Assembly: GCF_013307435.2 (NCBI RefSeq)
Contig: NZ_CP102845.1
Coordinates: forward strand, 620,001 to 684,000
Source of the DNA: Microvirga terrae
GTDB lineage: Bacteria > Pseudomonadota > Alphaproteobacteria > Rhizobiales > Beijerinckiaceae
Reading direction: 5' to 3'
DNA: 64,000 bases
The position numbers were made by a program, and so were the translations under genes. The notes beneath the pieces were generated by a model. It was not told the DNA's origin. It worked only from the letters and a program-made list of their open reading frames with translations, and ran no database searches. Below, piece by piece: positions 1 through 7,455 of the stretch (positions are counted from its first letter, which is position 1; every line of letters starts with the position of its first letter).

Positions 1-1
1 C

Positions 2-622
2 GGCGGCGTCTTCTGGTCGGTGAAGCACGGGCTGCCGGCCGGGATCTCCGCCCTGGTGGCCGGCCTCCAGCCGCTGGCGACCGGGCTGCTGGCCGGGCCC
101 CTGCTGGGCGAGCGGGTGTCCCCGCGCCGGTGGGTCGGGATCGGCATCGGCTTCATGGGGGCGGCGCTCGTGGTCGCCCCCAAGCTCGGGGATGGTGGCG
201 TGCCGCCGCTGGCGCTCGGGGTCTGCGTGCTCGGGATGCTCTCGATCACCTTCGGGACGATCTGGCAGAAGCGCACCGGCAGCAGCCTCGATCTGCGGGT
301 CAATGCGGCCATCCAGTATATCGGCGCCGCTGCCGTCACCCTGCCCCTCGTGCTGCTGACGGAGGAGGGCCACATGGAGCTGAGCCTGCCGCTTCTGGGC
401 GCCCTGGCCTGGGCCGTGCTCGGGCTGTCGATCGGGGCCATCGGCCTTCTGCTCTTCCTCATCCGCCAGGGCGCGGTGGTCGGCGTCGCGACGCTGCTTT
501 ATCTGGTGCCGCCGGTCGCGGCGCTCATGGCCTTCGCGCTTTTCGGCGAGACCCTGAGCCTGATCCAGCTCGCCGGCATGGGGCTCGCAGCCCTCGGCGT
601 CGCTGTGGCGAGCCGGAGCTGA
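2..622 (+). CDS. DMT/EamA-family exporter, 5' truncated by the window edge
   Basis: C-terminal part of a drug/metabolite transporter of the EamA type, an inner-membrane carrier that usually exports small metabolites; the substrate cannot be told from sequence. The frame is open from base 2 without a convincing start, so the gene begins outside the window. About 200 residues remain with six or seven hydrophobic helices, and glycine-rich segments such as LGVCVLGMLSITFGTIWQKR fit the second EamA repeat. It ends in a hairpin that also serves the facing small gene. It is one of four DMT-family proteins in the window, none adjacent to another. Confidence 0.85.
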   Translation, partial: GGVFWSVKHGLPAGISALVAGLQPLATGLLAGPLLGERVSPRRWVGIGIGFMGAALVVAPKLGDGGVPPLALGVCVLGMLSITFGTIWQKRTGSSLDLRVNAAIQYIGAAAVTLPLVLLTEEGHMELSLPLLGALAWAVLGLSIGAIGLLLFLIRQGAVVGVATLLYLVPPVAALMAFALFGETLSLIQLAGMGLAALGVAVASRS

Positions 623-626
623 AACG

Positions 627-658
627 CAAAAGCCCCGGAGCGCACGCTCCGGGGCTTC
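627..658. terminator. Bidirectional rho-independent terminator
   Basis: Perfect inverted repeat with 12-base arms (AGCCCCGGAGCG and its complement) and a very short loop, between two convergent genes. The leftward transcript ends in GGGGCTTTTG, giving a U-tract; the rightward one has only a short U run. It probably serves both genes. Confidence 0.75.
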
Positions 659-672
659 ATGGCGCGGTTGTC

Positions 673-837
673 TTATTTCGTGATCTTCACGGAGACCGGA
701 TCGCTCGCCGGAAACGTCTCCTCCACGCCTTCGTCGAGGAGCTCGTCCTGGTGCTTCTTCCGGTTCTCGGATGCCTTGTCGTCCTTGCGCTCCGGCTTGT
801 CCTTCGGGGTGTCCTGCTTGCGGTTGTCGTCCGCCAT
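673..837 (-). CDS. Small hydrophilic protein with EGVEETFPASDP motif
   Basis: A 54-residue, highly charged protein (MADDNRKQDTPKDKPERKDD...) with no membrane segment. The C-terminal part contains DEGVEETFPASDPVSV, a motif I recall from small uncharacterised proteins of Rhizobiales and Methylobacteriaceae. The start is the ATG at 837 because an AGGAG ribosome site lies just upstream; the frame stays open further upstream but has no ribosome site there. A near-consensus EcfG promoter lies 42 bases before the start (880-904), suggesting general stress induction. Function unknown. Confidence 0.8.
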   Translation of the reverse strand: MADDNRKQDTPKDKPERKDDKASENRKKHQDELLDEGVEETFPASDPVSVKITK

Positions 838-879
838 GGTGTGTCTCCTGTGGAAGGATGGCGCTCCTGCTGAGACGAC

Positions 880-904
880 AACGCAACAGGCCAAGCTTCG
901 ATCC
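880..904 (-). promoter_or_regulatory. Putative EcfG-type promoter of the small gene at 673-837
   Basis: On the minus strand it reads GGATC, 16 bases, CGTT. The alphaproteobacterial EcfG (general stress sigma) consensus is GGAAC-N16/17-CGTT, so there is one mismatch in the -35 element. Distance and orientation to the start at 837 are right. Confidence 0.5.
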
Positions 905-923
905 TTCTTCCCGGCCGCAAACA

Positions 924-952
924 AAAACGGCGCCGCGAGGCGCCGTTTTCAT
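924..952 (-). terminator. Rho-independent terminator of the TRAP binding-protein gene
   Basis: Perfect inverted repeat AAAACGGCGCC, GCGA loop, GGCGCCGTTTT. On the minus strand the stem is followed by TTTTTG. It lies 15 bases past the stop codon at 967. Confidence 0.8.
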
Positions 953-966
953 CAGGTCGAGAGCCT

Positions 967-2058
967 TCAGCGCGGCTGCCCCTGCTGCTGGTTGACGAAA
1001 TAGTCGAAGGGCAGCTCGGCGATGCGGAACCAGGTCAGCTCCTTCTCGCGGAAGGCGTTCCAGGAATCGTACACCTTCTTGAACTTGGGATTGGAGGCGG
1101 CGAGCTCGTTGTAGAGCTTGTAGGCTTCCTTGTAGCTCTGCTCCATCACGTCCCGCGGGAAGGGACGCAGCTGCACGCCCTGACCCACGAGGCGGCGGAT
1201 CGCATCGGCGTTCTGGGCATCGTACTTGGCCACGCACATGGCGTTGGCTTCCGCGCAGGCAGCTTCGAGGATGGCTTTGTAGTTGGCCGGCAGCTCATTC
1301 CACTTGTTCATGTTCACGTAGAGCGAAGGCTGCGCGCCGCCCTCCCAGAAGCCCGGGTAGTAGTAGTACTGGGCGACCTTCACGAAGCCGAGCTTCTCGT
1401 CGTCGTGCGGCCCCGAGAACTCCACAGCATCGAGGGTGCCGCGCTCGAGCGCCGGGTAGATGTCGCCTGCGGCGAGCACCTGGGGCACGACGCCGAGCTT
1501 CTGCATGATCTGACCGCCCATGCCGGCGATGCGCATCTTGAGGCCCTGCAGGTCCGCGATGCTCTTGATTTCCTTGCGGAACCAGCCACCCATCTGGGCG
1601 CCCGTCTGACCGGCCGGGATCGGATAGATGTTGTAGTCCTTCGTGAACTCGCGCACGAGATCGAGGCCGCCGCCGTAATGCATCCAGGCATTGTGCTGGC
1701 GCACGTTCATGCCCCAGGGCACGGAGGTCTCGAACATGAAGGTCGGGTCCTTGCCGATGAAGAAGCTCGACAGGGTGTAGGAGCATTCGACGGTGCCGTT
1801 CTGGGTGGCGTCGAGGGTCTGGAGCGCGCCGACGATCTCGCCCGCGGCGAAGACCTGGATTTGAAACTTGTTGTCGGTCGCGGCCGCCACGCGCTTGGCG
1901 ATCATCTCGCCCGCGCCGAAGAGGGTGTCGAGGCTTTTCGGATAGGCCGAGCTCATGCGCCAGCGGATCTCCGGCTGCGCCTGCGCGACCGCCGGGGAGG
2001 CGACGGCGCCTGCGGCTGCCGCAAGGCCCGCGCCTTTGAGAACTTTTCTTCTGTCCAT
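967..2058 (-). CDS. TRAP transporter solute-binding protein, DctP/TakP type, Tat-exported
   Basis: A 363-residue periplasmic binding protein for a tripartite ATP-independent transporter, which captures organic acids and passes them to a DctQM membrane pair. The N-terminus (MDRRKVLKGAGLAAAAGAV, then a cleavable AQA site) is a twin-arginine signal. The body has the family pattern, including GLKMRIAGMGGQIMQKLGVV and EFSGPHDDEKLGF. The second ATG is preferred because GAGGAA is correctly spaced from it and abuts the first ATG. No DctQ or DctM gene is adjacent, so it appears to be an orphan here. Substrate unknown; alpha-keto or other carboxylic acids are the usual ligands. Confidence 0.88.
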   Translation of the reverse strand: MDRRKVLKGAGLAAAAGAVASPAVAQAQPEIRWRMSSAYPKSLDTLFGAGEMIAKRVAAATDNKFQIQVFAAGEIVGALQTLDATQNGTVECSYTLSSFFIGKDPTFMFETSVPWGMNVRQHNAWMHYGGGLDLVREFTKDYNIYPIPAGQTGAQMGGWFRKEIKSIADLQGLKMRIAGMGGQIMQKLGVVPQVLAAGDIYPALERGTLDAVEFSGPHDDEKLGFVKVAQYYYYPGFWEGGAQPSLYVNMNKWNELPANYKAILEAACAEANAMCVAKYDAQNADAIRRLVGQGVQLRPFPRDVMEQSYKEAYKLYNELAASNPKFKKVYDSWNAFREKELTWFRIAELPFDYFVNQQQGQPR

Positions 2059-2225
2059 GAGCATTTCCTCGACCGATTTATGTCGTCACTGCCGGTTTGG
2101 CTGAACAATCCATAAAGCCGGAGGAGGGCCGCTGTCACTCCGCCTTCCGTTGGGACAGATATGCAGTGGGAAAGGCCAAGCTATGCGTTGGCGTCATTGA
2201 TGCCGCTGTCCGGCAACCGCTCTCG

Positions 2226-2258
2226 ACGTCATCACCGGGACAAGCCCGGTGATGACGT
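2226..2258. repeat. REP-like palindrome (copy A, single)
   Basis: Perfect inverted repeat with 14-base arms (ACGTCATCACCGGG and its complement) around ACAAG. It lies between two leftward genes, just downstream of the hydrophilic-protein gene at 2301. The same core, CGTCATCACCGG...CCGGTGATGACG, recurs at 7988-8081, 11681-11790 and 12659-12750. Confidence 0.8.
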
Positions 2259-2300
2259 GTGAAGCTCTTCGCCGCTTCGGCCGAAACGGCCGCGGGACGA

Positions 2301-2915
2301 TTACCGCTCTTCGCTGCCGCCCTTGGAGAGCGGACGCTGCTGCTGGCCGCTATGGGCGCGGGCGGAGCGCTTCGGCGGCTTCTCGTCCCCGGTCGAGGAG
2401 GTCGAGCGCCCGCCGGACTGGCTCGCCGTAGGATGGCCGCGCACCAGGGTGCCCTTGGGTACGTCCACCGCATTGCCGGGGGCCGGCACCCGGGCTCGGG
2501 ACGTGGCTCCGCCGCTCATCCCGGTCGGCCCCGTGGTGCCTTCGGTCTGCGCGCCGCGGGGCGCCGGACTCTTGGCCGCGGTGGTGTTCACGCTCTCGGC
2601 GATCTCCTCGTTCGACATCTGGAAGCCGGCCTCGTCGTCTTCCTCTTCCGGCACTTCCTTGAAGGAGTGGATGCCGGCCTTCGAGCCGCTCGTCGGGCGG
2701 TTGTCGTCCACGTGGTCAATGTCGAGATCCGGATCGAGCTTCTTCGAGGCGCCCATGATGCCGGTGGCTTTCGCGGCGGCGCGCTTGGTGTTGCCGACGT
2801 CGTTGCGCTGGGTCGGGCCAGCGATGAAGTCATCGCCGGTCTCTTCCTGGGTGACTTCGTTCAGCACCTCGTCGACCGGCGGCTCCGGGGGGCGGCCACG
2901 TTTGTCTTGCGCCAT
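2301..2915 (-). CDS. Hypothetical hydrophilic, probably disordered protein
   Basis: A 204-residue protein with no signal peptide or membrane segment, rich in E, D, G, S, T and P, with a basic Gln-rich tail. I recognise no catalytic motif. The start is well supported: an AGAGGAA ribosome site sits seven bases before the ATG. A sequence matching the EcfG promoter consensus exactly (GGAAC-N17-CGTT) lies 58 bases upstream at 2973-2998, so it is likely a general stress gene. The composition resembles the other small hydrophilic proteins of this window. Role unknown; a desiccation or osmoprotective function would be speculation. Confidence 0.75.
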   Translation of the reverse strand: MAQDKRGRPPEPPVDEVLNEVTQEETGDDFIAGPTQRNDVGNTKRAAAKATGIMGASKKLDPDLDIDHVDDNRPTSGSKAGIHSFKEVPEEEDDEAGFQMSNEEIAESVNTTAAKSPAPRGAQTEGTTGPTGMSGGATSRARVPAPGNAVDVPKGTLVRGHPTASQSGGRSTSSTGDEKPPKRSARAHSGQQQRPLSKGGSEER

Positions 2916-2972
2916 GGGGTATTCCTCTTCTCGGGGTTTCGAGCAGACCTCATGTCTGCGGCTTGCAAAGGC

Positions 2973-2998
2973 AACGTCCTGTCGAAGCAGGGTGTTCC
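2973..2998 (-). promoter_or_regulatory. Perfect-consensus EcfG-type promoter for the gene at 2301-2915
   Basis: On the minus strand: GGAAC, 17 bases, CGTT, an exact match to the alphaproteobacterial EcfG consensus. The -10 element lies 58 bases before the ATG at 2915, leaving room for a short leader and the AGAGGAA ribosome site. Confidence 0.65.
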
Positions 2999-3032
2999 GG
3001 CCCCGGATCCGTGAAAACGGAGCCGGATTTCC

Positions 3033-3761
3033 TTATTTGCCAAGCTCTTTCTGGATGTCCTGCAGGAGCGTCAGATGCTCCTTGATCTGTCCGCCAGCGA
3101 GGCGCGCCACATTGGCCATCTCACGGTTGCCGGAGCCCTGCTTGAGATAGCTCTCCTGAAGCTTCAGCAGGTCCTGGTGGCCCTGGATCTGCAGGGCGAC
3201 GTAATCCTTGTCGAAGGCGGCTCCCGGCTGCGCCTTCGAGAGACGCTCCATGGCCTGCGAGTCCTTCTGCGGCAGCTCCGGAGCCGTCGCGGCGGATTGC
3301 TGCGCGCCCTGCGTGGTGGAGGCGGTCGCATTCGGATCGGCGAAGGAATGCATGATGTCCGCGAGGAGGTTCTGCTCGCCGATCTCGAAATCGGCGAACT
3401 GCTTCACGCGCGGGTTCTGCGCCTTGCTGTGCGCGAAGTTCGACTGCTGCAGCGACACGGTGCCGAGAGCCAGGACCTGCTGAACGTATTGGCGGTCGGC
3501 CTGCGATTGCTGCTGGCCCATGGCGGCTGGTGCGCTGTTGGCCTGGCCCTGCCGGGCGGGGGTCTGCGTGTCCTGCGGGGCGCCGCCCTGCTGGGTGCGC
3601 TGCTGGCGCTCCTGCGCGTTCTGGCCGAGAGCGGGATTGACCTGCGTTTCCGCGGGCTGCGGCGTCGTGGACTGGGGAATGGCCTGGTTCTGCTGCTGGG
3701 CGAGAGCGGGAAGGCTGGCGGCGGCCATGAGGCCGGCAATGACAAGACGGCGTGACGACAT
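3033..3761 (-). CDS. DUF4142 secreted protein
   Basis: A 242-residue exported protein. MSSRRLVIAGLMAAASLPALAQ is a typical Sec signal peptide; a Gln/Pro/Ala-rich low-complexity linker follows (about 20-80), then a helical DUF4142 domain (about 85-240) with QVLALGTVSLQQSNFAHSK and ALQIQGHQDLLKLQE. The ferritin-like helical-bundle family lacks an assigned function and is often stress-induced in Rhizobiales. The start at 3761 is chosen for its AGGAG site and because the signal peptide begins there; upstream codons look non-coding. A near-consensus EcfG promoter lies at 3793-3817. Confidence 0.85.
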   Translation of the reverse strand: MSSRRLVIAGLMAAASLPALAQQQNQAIPQSTTPQPAETQVNPALGQNAQERQQRTQQGGAPQDTQTPARQGQANSAPAAMGQQQSQADRQYVQQVLALGTVSLQQSNFAHSKAQNPRVKQFADFEIGEQNLLADIMHSFADPNATASTTQGAQQSAATAPELPQKDSQAMERLSKAQPGAAFDKDYVALQIQGHQDLLKLQESYLKQGSGNREMANVARLAGGQIKEHLTLLQDIQKELGK

Positions 3762-3792
3762 GAAGGGCTCCTGCAAACGGATCGTGAGAGCG

Positions 3793-3817
3793 AACGTTTG
3801 CGGGAGGGTTTGGTTCG
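3793..3817 (-). promoter_or_regulatory. Putative EcfG-type promoter of the DUF4142 gene
   Basis: Minus strand: CGAAC, 16 bases, CGTT, one mismatch to GGAAC-N16-CGTT. The -10 element is 31 bases before the start codon at 3761. Confidence 0.45.
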
Positions 3818-3841
3818 GGCAGCGGGCGCGGGCGGACTGTC

Positions 3842-4687
3842 CTATCCGGCCTTCGCAAGCGCGAGGCCGGTCACGATCATGAGGGCTGACGCCCACCGGG
3901 CGATGCCGAACCGCTCCTTCAGGACCACGGCGGCGATCAGAGCGGCGAACAGAACTGACGTCTCACGGACGGCGCCGACCAGTCCGATCGGGGCCTTCGT
4001 CATGGCCCACAGGGCCGTCCCGTAGGAGATGTTGGCGATGGCCCCCGCGGCAACGCTCTTGCCCCACACGGAGGCCGGCGCGCTGAACAAGGCCGCTCCC
4101 TGGAAGCGGATCATCCCGAAGATCATGAACGCCCCCGTGAGCGCCATCATGGCGAGCAGGTACCCGGTGGAATTGCCCGACAGGCGCGCGCCCACACCGT
4201 CGACCAGGGTGTAGCCGACCACCGTGGCGGCGGTCAGTGCGGCGATCGTGAGGCTTCGGACATTCAATCCGCCGCGCCGCACGGCATCGATGCCCAGGCC
4301 GAGAATGCCACCGCACAAGATGCCGATCCCCAGCCACGTCACGGGCTTGAGCGTTTCGCCCAGGAGCAGCATCGCCAGGAGCGTGGTGAACAGGGGCGCG
4401 CTGCCTCTGACCAGGGGATAGATGGCGGAATAATCCGCGTACCGGTAGGCAAGGCCGATCAGGACGAAATACGCCACGTGGATCAGCGCCGATCCCACCA
4501 AGTGGACGGAACTGGCCGCGTCGGGCAGGCCCGAAACCAGCAGAGCCGGAACCGCCGCGACAGCCGACCCGACGGCGATCCGGCCGGCCTGGATCAGCGG
4601 GTCGCCCTTGCCGGACTTGGCCATGGCGTTCCAACTTGCGTGCAGGAACGCAGCAACCAGAACGAAGGCGAAGACATCAGGGGACAT
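3842..4687 (-). CDS. DMT/EamA-family transporter
   Basis: A 281-residue inner-membrane protein with about ten hydrophobic helices in two EamA repeats. HASWNAMAKSGKGDP near the N-terminus is typical of the first repeat, and SYGTALWAMTKAPIGLVGA of the second. It begins at MSPDVFAFVLVAAFLHASWN; upstream codons in the frame are polar and lack family similarity. The family usually exports amino acids, nucleosides or drugs; the substrate is not predictable here. It faces away from the DUF4142 gene's promoter and looks monocistronic. Confidence 0.85.
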   Translation of the reverse strand: MSPDVFAFVLVAAFLHASWNAMAKSGKGDPLIQAGRIAVGSAVAAVPALLVSGLPDAASSVHLVGSALIHVAYFVLIGLAYRYADYSAIYPLVRGSAPLFTTLLAMLLLGETLKPVTWLGIGILCGGILGLGIDAVRRGGLNVRSLTIAALTAATVVGYTLVDGVGARLSGNSTGYLLAMMALTGAFMIFGMIRFQGAALFSAPASVWGKSVAAGAIANISYGTALWAMTKAPIGLVGAVRETSVLFAALIAAVVLKERFGIARWASALMIVTGLALAKAG

Positions 4688-4796
4688 CTCGGGTCGGGCA
4701 CTTGGAGGCGACAGGCCGTCACTTGCTACATCATGGCGGCCGCCCAGGAAAGGTCGAACGCCGCGTCGCACCGACGTTCGGCTCCCTGCCCGATGG

Positions 4797-6074
4797 TCAG
4801 CACCAATCCTTGTCGGACGTCACCTGCATCTCGTCGGCGGCGCGCTTGATATCGGCGAGATCGACCGGATCGCTGAACGGATCTTCGTCGAGCACCGTCA
4901 CCCGGTTCAGGCGCTTCTGCCAGCGCCGCAGCTCGTCAATATAGGGCTGATACGGCACCCGCTTCAGGCGCCCATTCTCTTCGACCAGATCGCACAGGCC
5001 GTTGTGCAGCCATTCGCCCGTATGCCAGTCGGGCATGTCGACCGCCGGGAACAGGCACACGCCGTGCAGGTCGATGCCCTTGCGCACCGCCGCCAGCGAT
5101 TCCTCGACGATGTCGCAGAGCCAGTCCGGGCGGCCTTCGCGCAGGCCGCTCGTTTCGCCCACGATCATCGGGCGGCGGTAGCGCTCCCAGGCAAAGGACA
5201 AGAGATCCCCCAGCGGCCGAATGCGCTCGTCGTGCGGCTCCAGGGACGCGTGCGGCCCGTTCTCGCGATATTCCATCTGGCCGAACGAGTAGCAGTTGAC
5301 CCCCACGATATCGAGCGCCTCCGGCGACCCGCCGAGCTCCGGGTGCCGGCGTCCGGCGATCACGTCCCAGGCATAGAACGTGTCCGTGTAGGTCTCGCGC
5401 TCGGCCTCGTCCTTCAGGTCGGGCCGGTCGCGGGGCGCGACGACCAGGATGAGCGGGTCGATATGCACCATGCGGGCCTTGGGATCGACGGCCCGGATGG
5501 CGTTGACCGCCGCGATGTCGGCCCGGCACAGGGACAGGCGCAGCCGGTGCCGCAAGCCGTCCGACTTGCCGAAAGGAGCCGTCCAGCCCCACTCGCCGCC
5601 CATGAAGGCGAAGAAGGTGATCTCGTTGATGGGGGTGAAGAAATGCGGGCCGCGGATGCGCGGCGTCACGTATTCGGCCGCGGCCCGGGCATAGGCGGCG
5701 AACCGGTCCGTGAACTCGGGCGAGAAGGGATCGAGGTCGTCGGGATAGCCGTAATGGCACAGGTCCCAGATCGGCAGGATCTGGTGTCGGTTCATGGCCG
5801 CGATGAAAGGGTCGAGGCCGGAGAAGTCGTACACGCCGCCCTTGTCCACGAAGGGCCAGGGGATCCCCTGGCGGGCGACCGCGATGCCGAGCGAACGCAG
5901 GAAGGCGTAATCCTCGTCCACGTGCTCCCGGTGCTGCGTCTCCGCGACGAGATCCCGCCGGCCCTGGTCCTTCCAGATGAAGGTGGAGCATTCGAAGCCC
6001 GACAGGAAGAAGGTCGGGAAGATGCCCGCCTGCACGGCGGAGGCATCGGCGTTTCCCGGCGACGGTTCGTGCAC
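4797..6074 (-). CDS. Clan-A glycoside hydrolase-like protein (GH1/beta-glucosidase-like)
   Basis: A 425-residue protein resembling beta-glucosidase/6-phospho-beta-glucosidase TIM barrels. Two glutamates match the clan-A catalytic pair: E151 in FTPINEITFF (acid/base, after strand 4) and E307 in PMIVGETSGL (nucleophile, after strand 7). No signal peptide is seen, so it is probably cytoplasmic. The start is a GTG at 6074: GGAGGAG lies eight bases upstream, whereas upstream ATGs have no ribosome site. No sugar transporter or other carbohydrate gene is adjacent. It could act in glycoconjugate or exopolysaccharide metabolism; the substrate is unknown. Confidence 0.78.
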   Translation of the reverse strand: MHEPSPGNADASAVQAGIFPTFFLSGFECSTFIWKDQGRRDLVAETQHREHVDEDYAFLRSLGIAVARQGIPWPFVDKGGVYDFSGLDPFIAAMNRHQILPIWDLCHYGYPDDLDPFSPEFTDRFAAYARAAAEYVTPRIRGPHFFTPINEITFFAFMGGEWGWTAPFGKSDGLRHRLRLSLCRADIAAVNAIRAVDPKARMVHIDPLILVVAPRDRPDLKDEAERETYTDTFYAWDVIAGRRHPELGGSPEALDIVGVNCYSFGQMEYRENGPHASLEPHDERIRPLGDLLSFAWERYRRPMIVGETSGLREGRPDWLCDIVEESLAAVRKGIDLHGVCLFPAVDMPDWHTGEWLHNGLCDLVEENGRLKRVPYQPYIDELRRWQKRLNRVTVLDEDPFSDPVDLADIKRAADEMQVTSDKDWC

Positions 6075-6194
6075 GGCAGATTCTCCTCCAAACATGGATC
6101 CGGCCTGCCGCGTGCGCGGCAAGCTCGACCATCCACCGTCAGGACAAGCACATGAACGACACGCGGTTCCTCGCGCGGATCCCAGGCTTCGGGA

Positions 6195-6219
6195 TGAACT
6201 TCGGCCAAGCGGGTCCGTT
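6195..6219 (+). promoter_or_regulatory. Putative EcfG-type promoter of the HtrA-like protease gene
   Basis: TGAAC, 16 bases, CGTT, one mismatch to GGAAC-N16-CGTT. The -10 element ends 32 bases before the ATG at 6252, the spacing seen at the other candidates in this window. Confidence 0.45.
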
Positions 6220-6251
6220 GTGACAAGGCGGGATCACACACGGGAGGACCC

Positions 6252-7355
6252 ATGCCGGAACGGACGAAACGGATCATCGTGCTGGCGATTGCGGTGCTGC
6301 TCGCGCTCGTCGTGCTTCAGCCTTACGTGACCGGCTATCTCTTCTCGGCCCGTGAGCCGCGGCCCGTCGCGGCGCGCGGAGACCTGTCGGACTACGAGCA
6401 GTCGACGATCCGCGTGTTCGAGACCGTGGCGCCCTCGGTGGTTCAGGTGGTGGCCCTGCAGGGCCGCGGGCCTTCGGGCGGGGAGCCGGCGGGATCCGGC
6501 ACCGGGTTCATCTGGGACGCGGCCGGCAACGTCGTGACGAACAACCACGTGGTCGAGAACGGCTCCTCCTTCGTGGTGCGCCTGGCCTCCGGAGAGGTTC
6601 TGCCGGCCGAGGTGGTGGGCCGTGCGCCGAACTACGATCTCGCGGTGCTGCGGGTCGAGCGCCGGGGCGGGCTGCCGGCGCCGGTTCCGGTGGGACGCTC
6701 GGCCGATCTCAAGGTGGGCCAGACGGCCTACGCCATCGGCAATCCGTTCGGCCTCGACCAGTCGCTCACCACCGGCATCATCAGCGCCCTCAAGCGCCGC
6801 CTGCCCACCAGCGGCGGCCGCGAGGTCGCCGATGTGATCCAGACGGACGCGGCGATCAATCCGGGCAATTCCGGCGGCCCGCTGCTCGATTCCGCCGGTC
6901 GCCTCATCGGGGTCAACACGGCGATCTTCTCGCCGTCCGGCACAAACGCGGGCATCGGCTTCGCCATCCCGGTCGACGTGGTCAACCGGGTCGTGCCGGA
7001 ACTCATCCGCAGCGGCCGCGTGCCGACGCCCGGCATCGGCATCCTGGCGGGTGACGAGACCCTTGCGGCCCAGCTCGGAGTGAACGGCGTGATCGTGGCG
7101 GGCGTCGTGCCGGGCTCGCCGGCGGACCGCGCCGGGCTTCGCGGCGTCGACACGCGGGCCGGTATCATCGGGGACGTGATCGTGGGTGTCGCGGATGCGC
7201 CCGTGCGACACCTGTCGGACCTGACGGACAAGCTCGAGAGCACCGGCGTGGGCAACACGGTGTCGCTGACGATCCTTCGCGACAACCGGCAGCAGAATGT
7301 CGAGGTGACCGTCGTCGACGTGGGAGAACAGACTCCCCGCGCACGCAGACCATAA
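6252..7355 (+). CDS. HtrA/DegP-like trypsin-like serine protease with PDZ domain
   Basis: A 367-residue membrane-anchored envelope protease (S1C type) that degrades or senses misfolded periplasmic proteins. An N-terminal hydrophobic segment (about 8-30) serves as signal anchor. The catalytic triad is visible: H99 in TNNHVVEN, D129 in NYDLAVL and S207 in NPGNSGGPLL. A single PDZ domain follows (about 260-350, with GSPADRAGLRG). One PDZ domain makes it DegS-like in layout. GGAGG before the ATG supports the start. A near-consensus EcfG promoter lies upstream, and the next gene is an HPF-like ribosome factor. Confidence 0.92.
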   Translation: MPERTKRIIVLAIAVLLALVVLQPYVTGYLFSAREPRPVAARGDLSDYEQSTIRVFETVAPSVVQVVALQGRGPSGGEPAGSGTGFIWDAAGNVVTNNHVVENGSSFVVRLASGEVLPAEVVGRAPNYDLAVLRVERRGGLPAPVPVGRSADLKVGQTAYAIGNPFGLDQSLTTGIISALKRRLPTSGGREVADVIQTDAAINPGNSGGPLLDSAGRLIGVNTAIFSPSGTNAGIGFAIPVDVVNRVVPELIRSGRVPTPGIGILAGDETLAAQLGVNGVIVAGVVPGSPADRAGLRGVDTRAGIIGDVIVGVADAPVRHLSDLTDKLESTGVGNTVSLTILRDNRQQNVEVTVVDVGEQTPRARRP

Positions 7356-7399
7356 AGAGAACAGAACCTCGGCCGGGTCCGATTTGTTTCCTGATGACC

Positions 7400-7424
7400 G
7401 AAACTTTCATCCAGTCCCGCCGTT
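7400..7424 (+). promoter_or_regulatory. Putative EcfG-type promoter of the HPF-like gene
   Basis: GAAAC, 16 bases, CGTT, one mismatch to GGAAC-N16-CGTT. The -10 element ends 31 bases before the ATG at 7456. Confidence 0.45.
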
Positions 7425-7455
7425 AGCCATCGAACCTTCACCAACGGAGGAGCGA

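Noticed and set aside
4608..6155. A 515-codon open frame opposite the glycosidase-like gene
   Set aside because: Arg/His/Ala-biased translation, no recognisable motif, and it overlaps a gene with conserved catalytic glutamates on the other strand.
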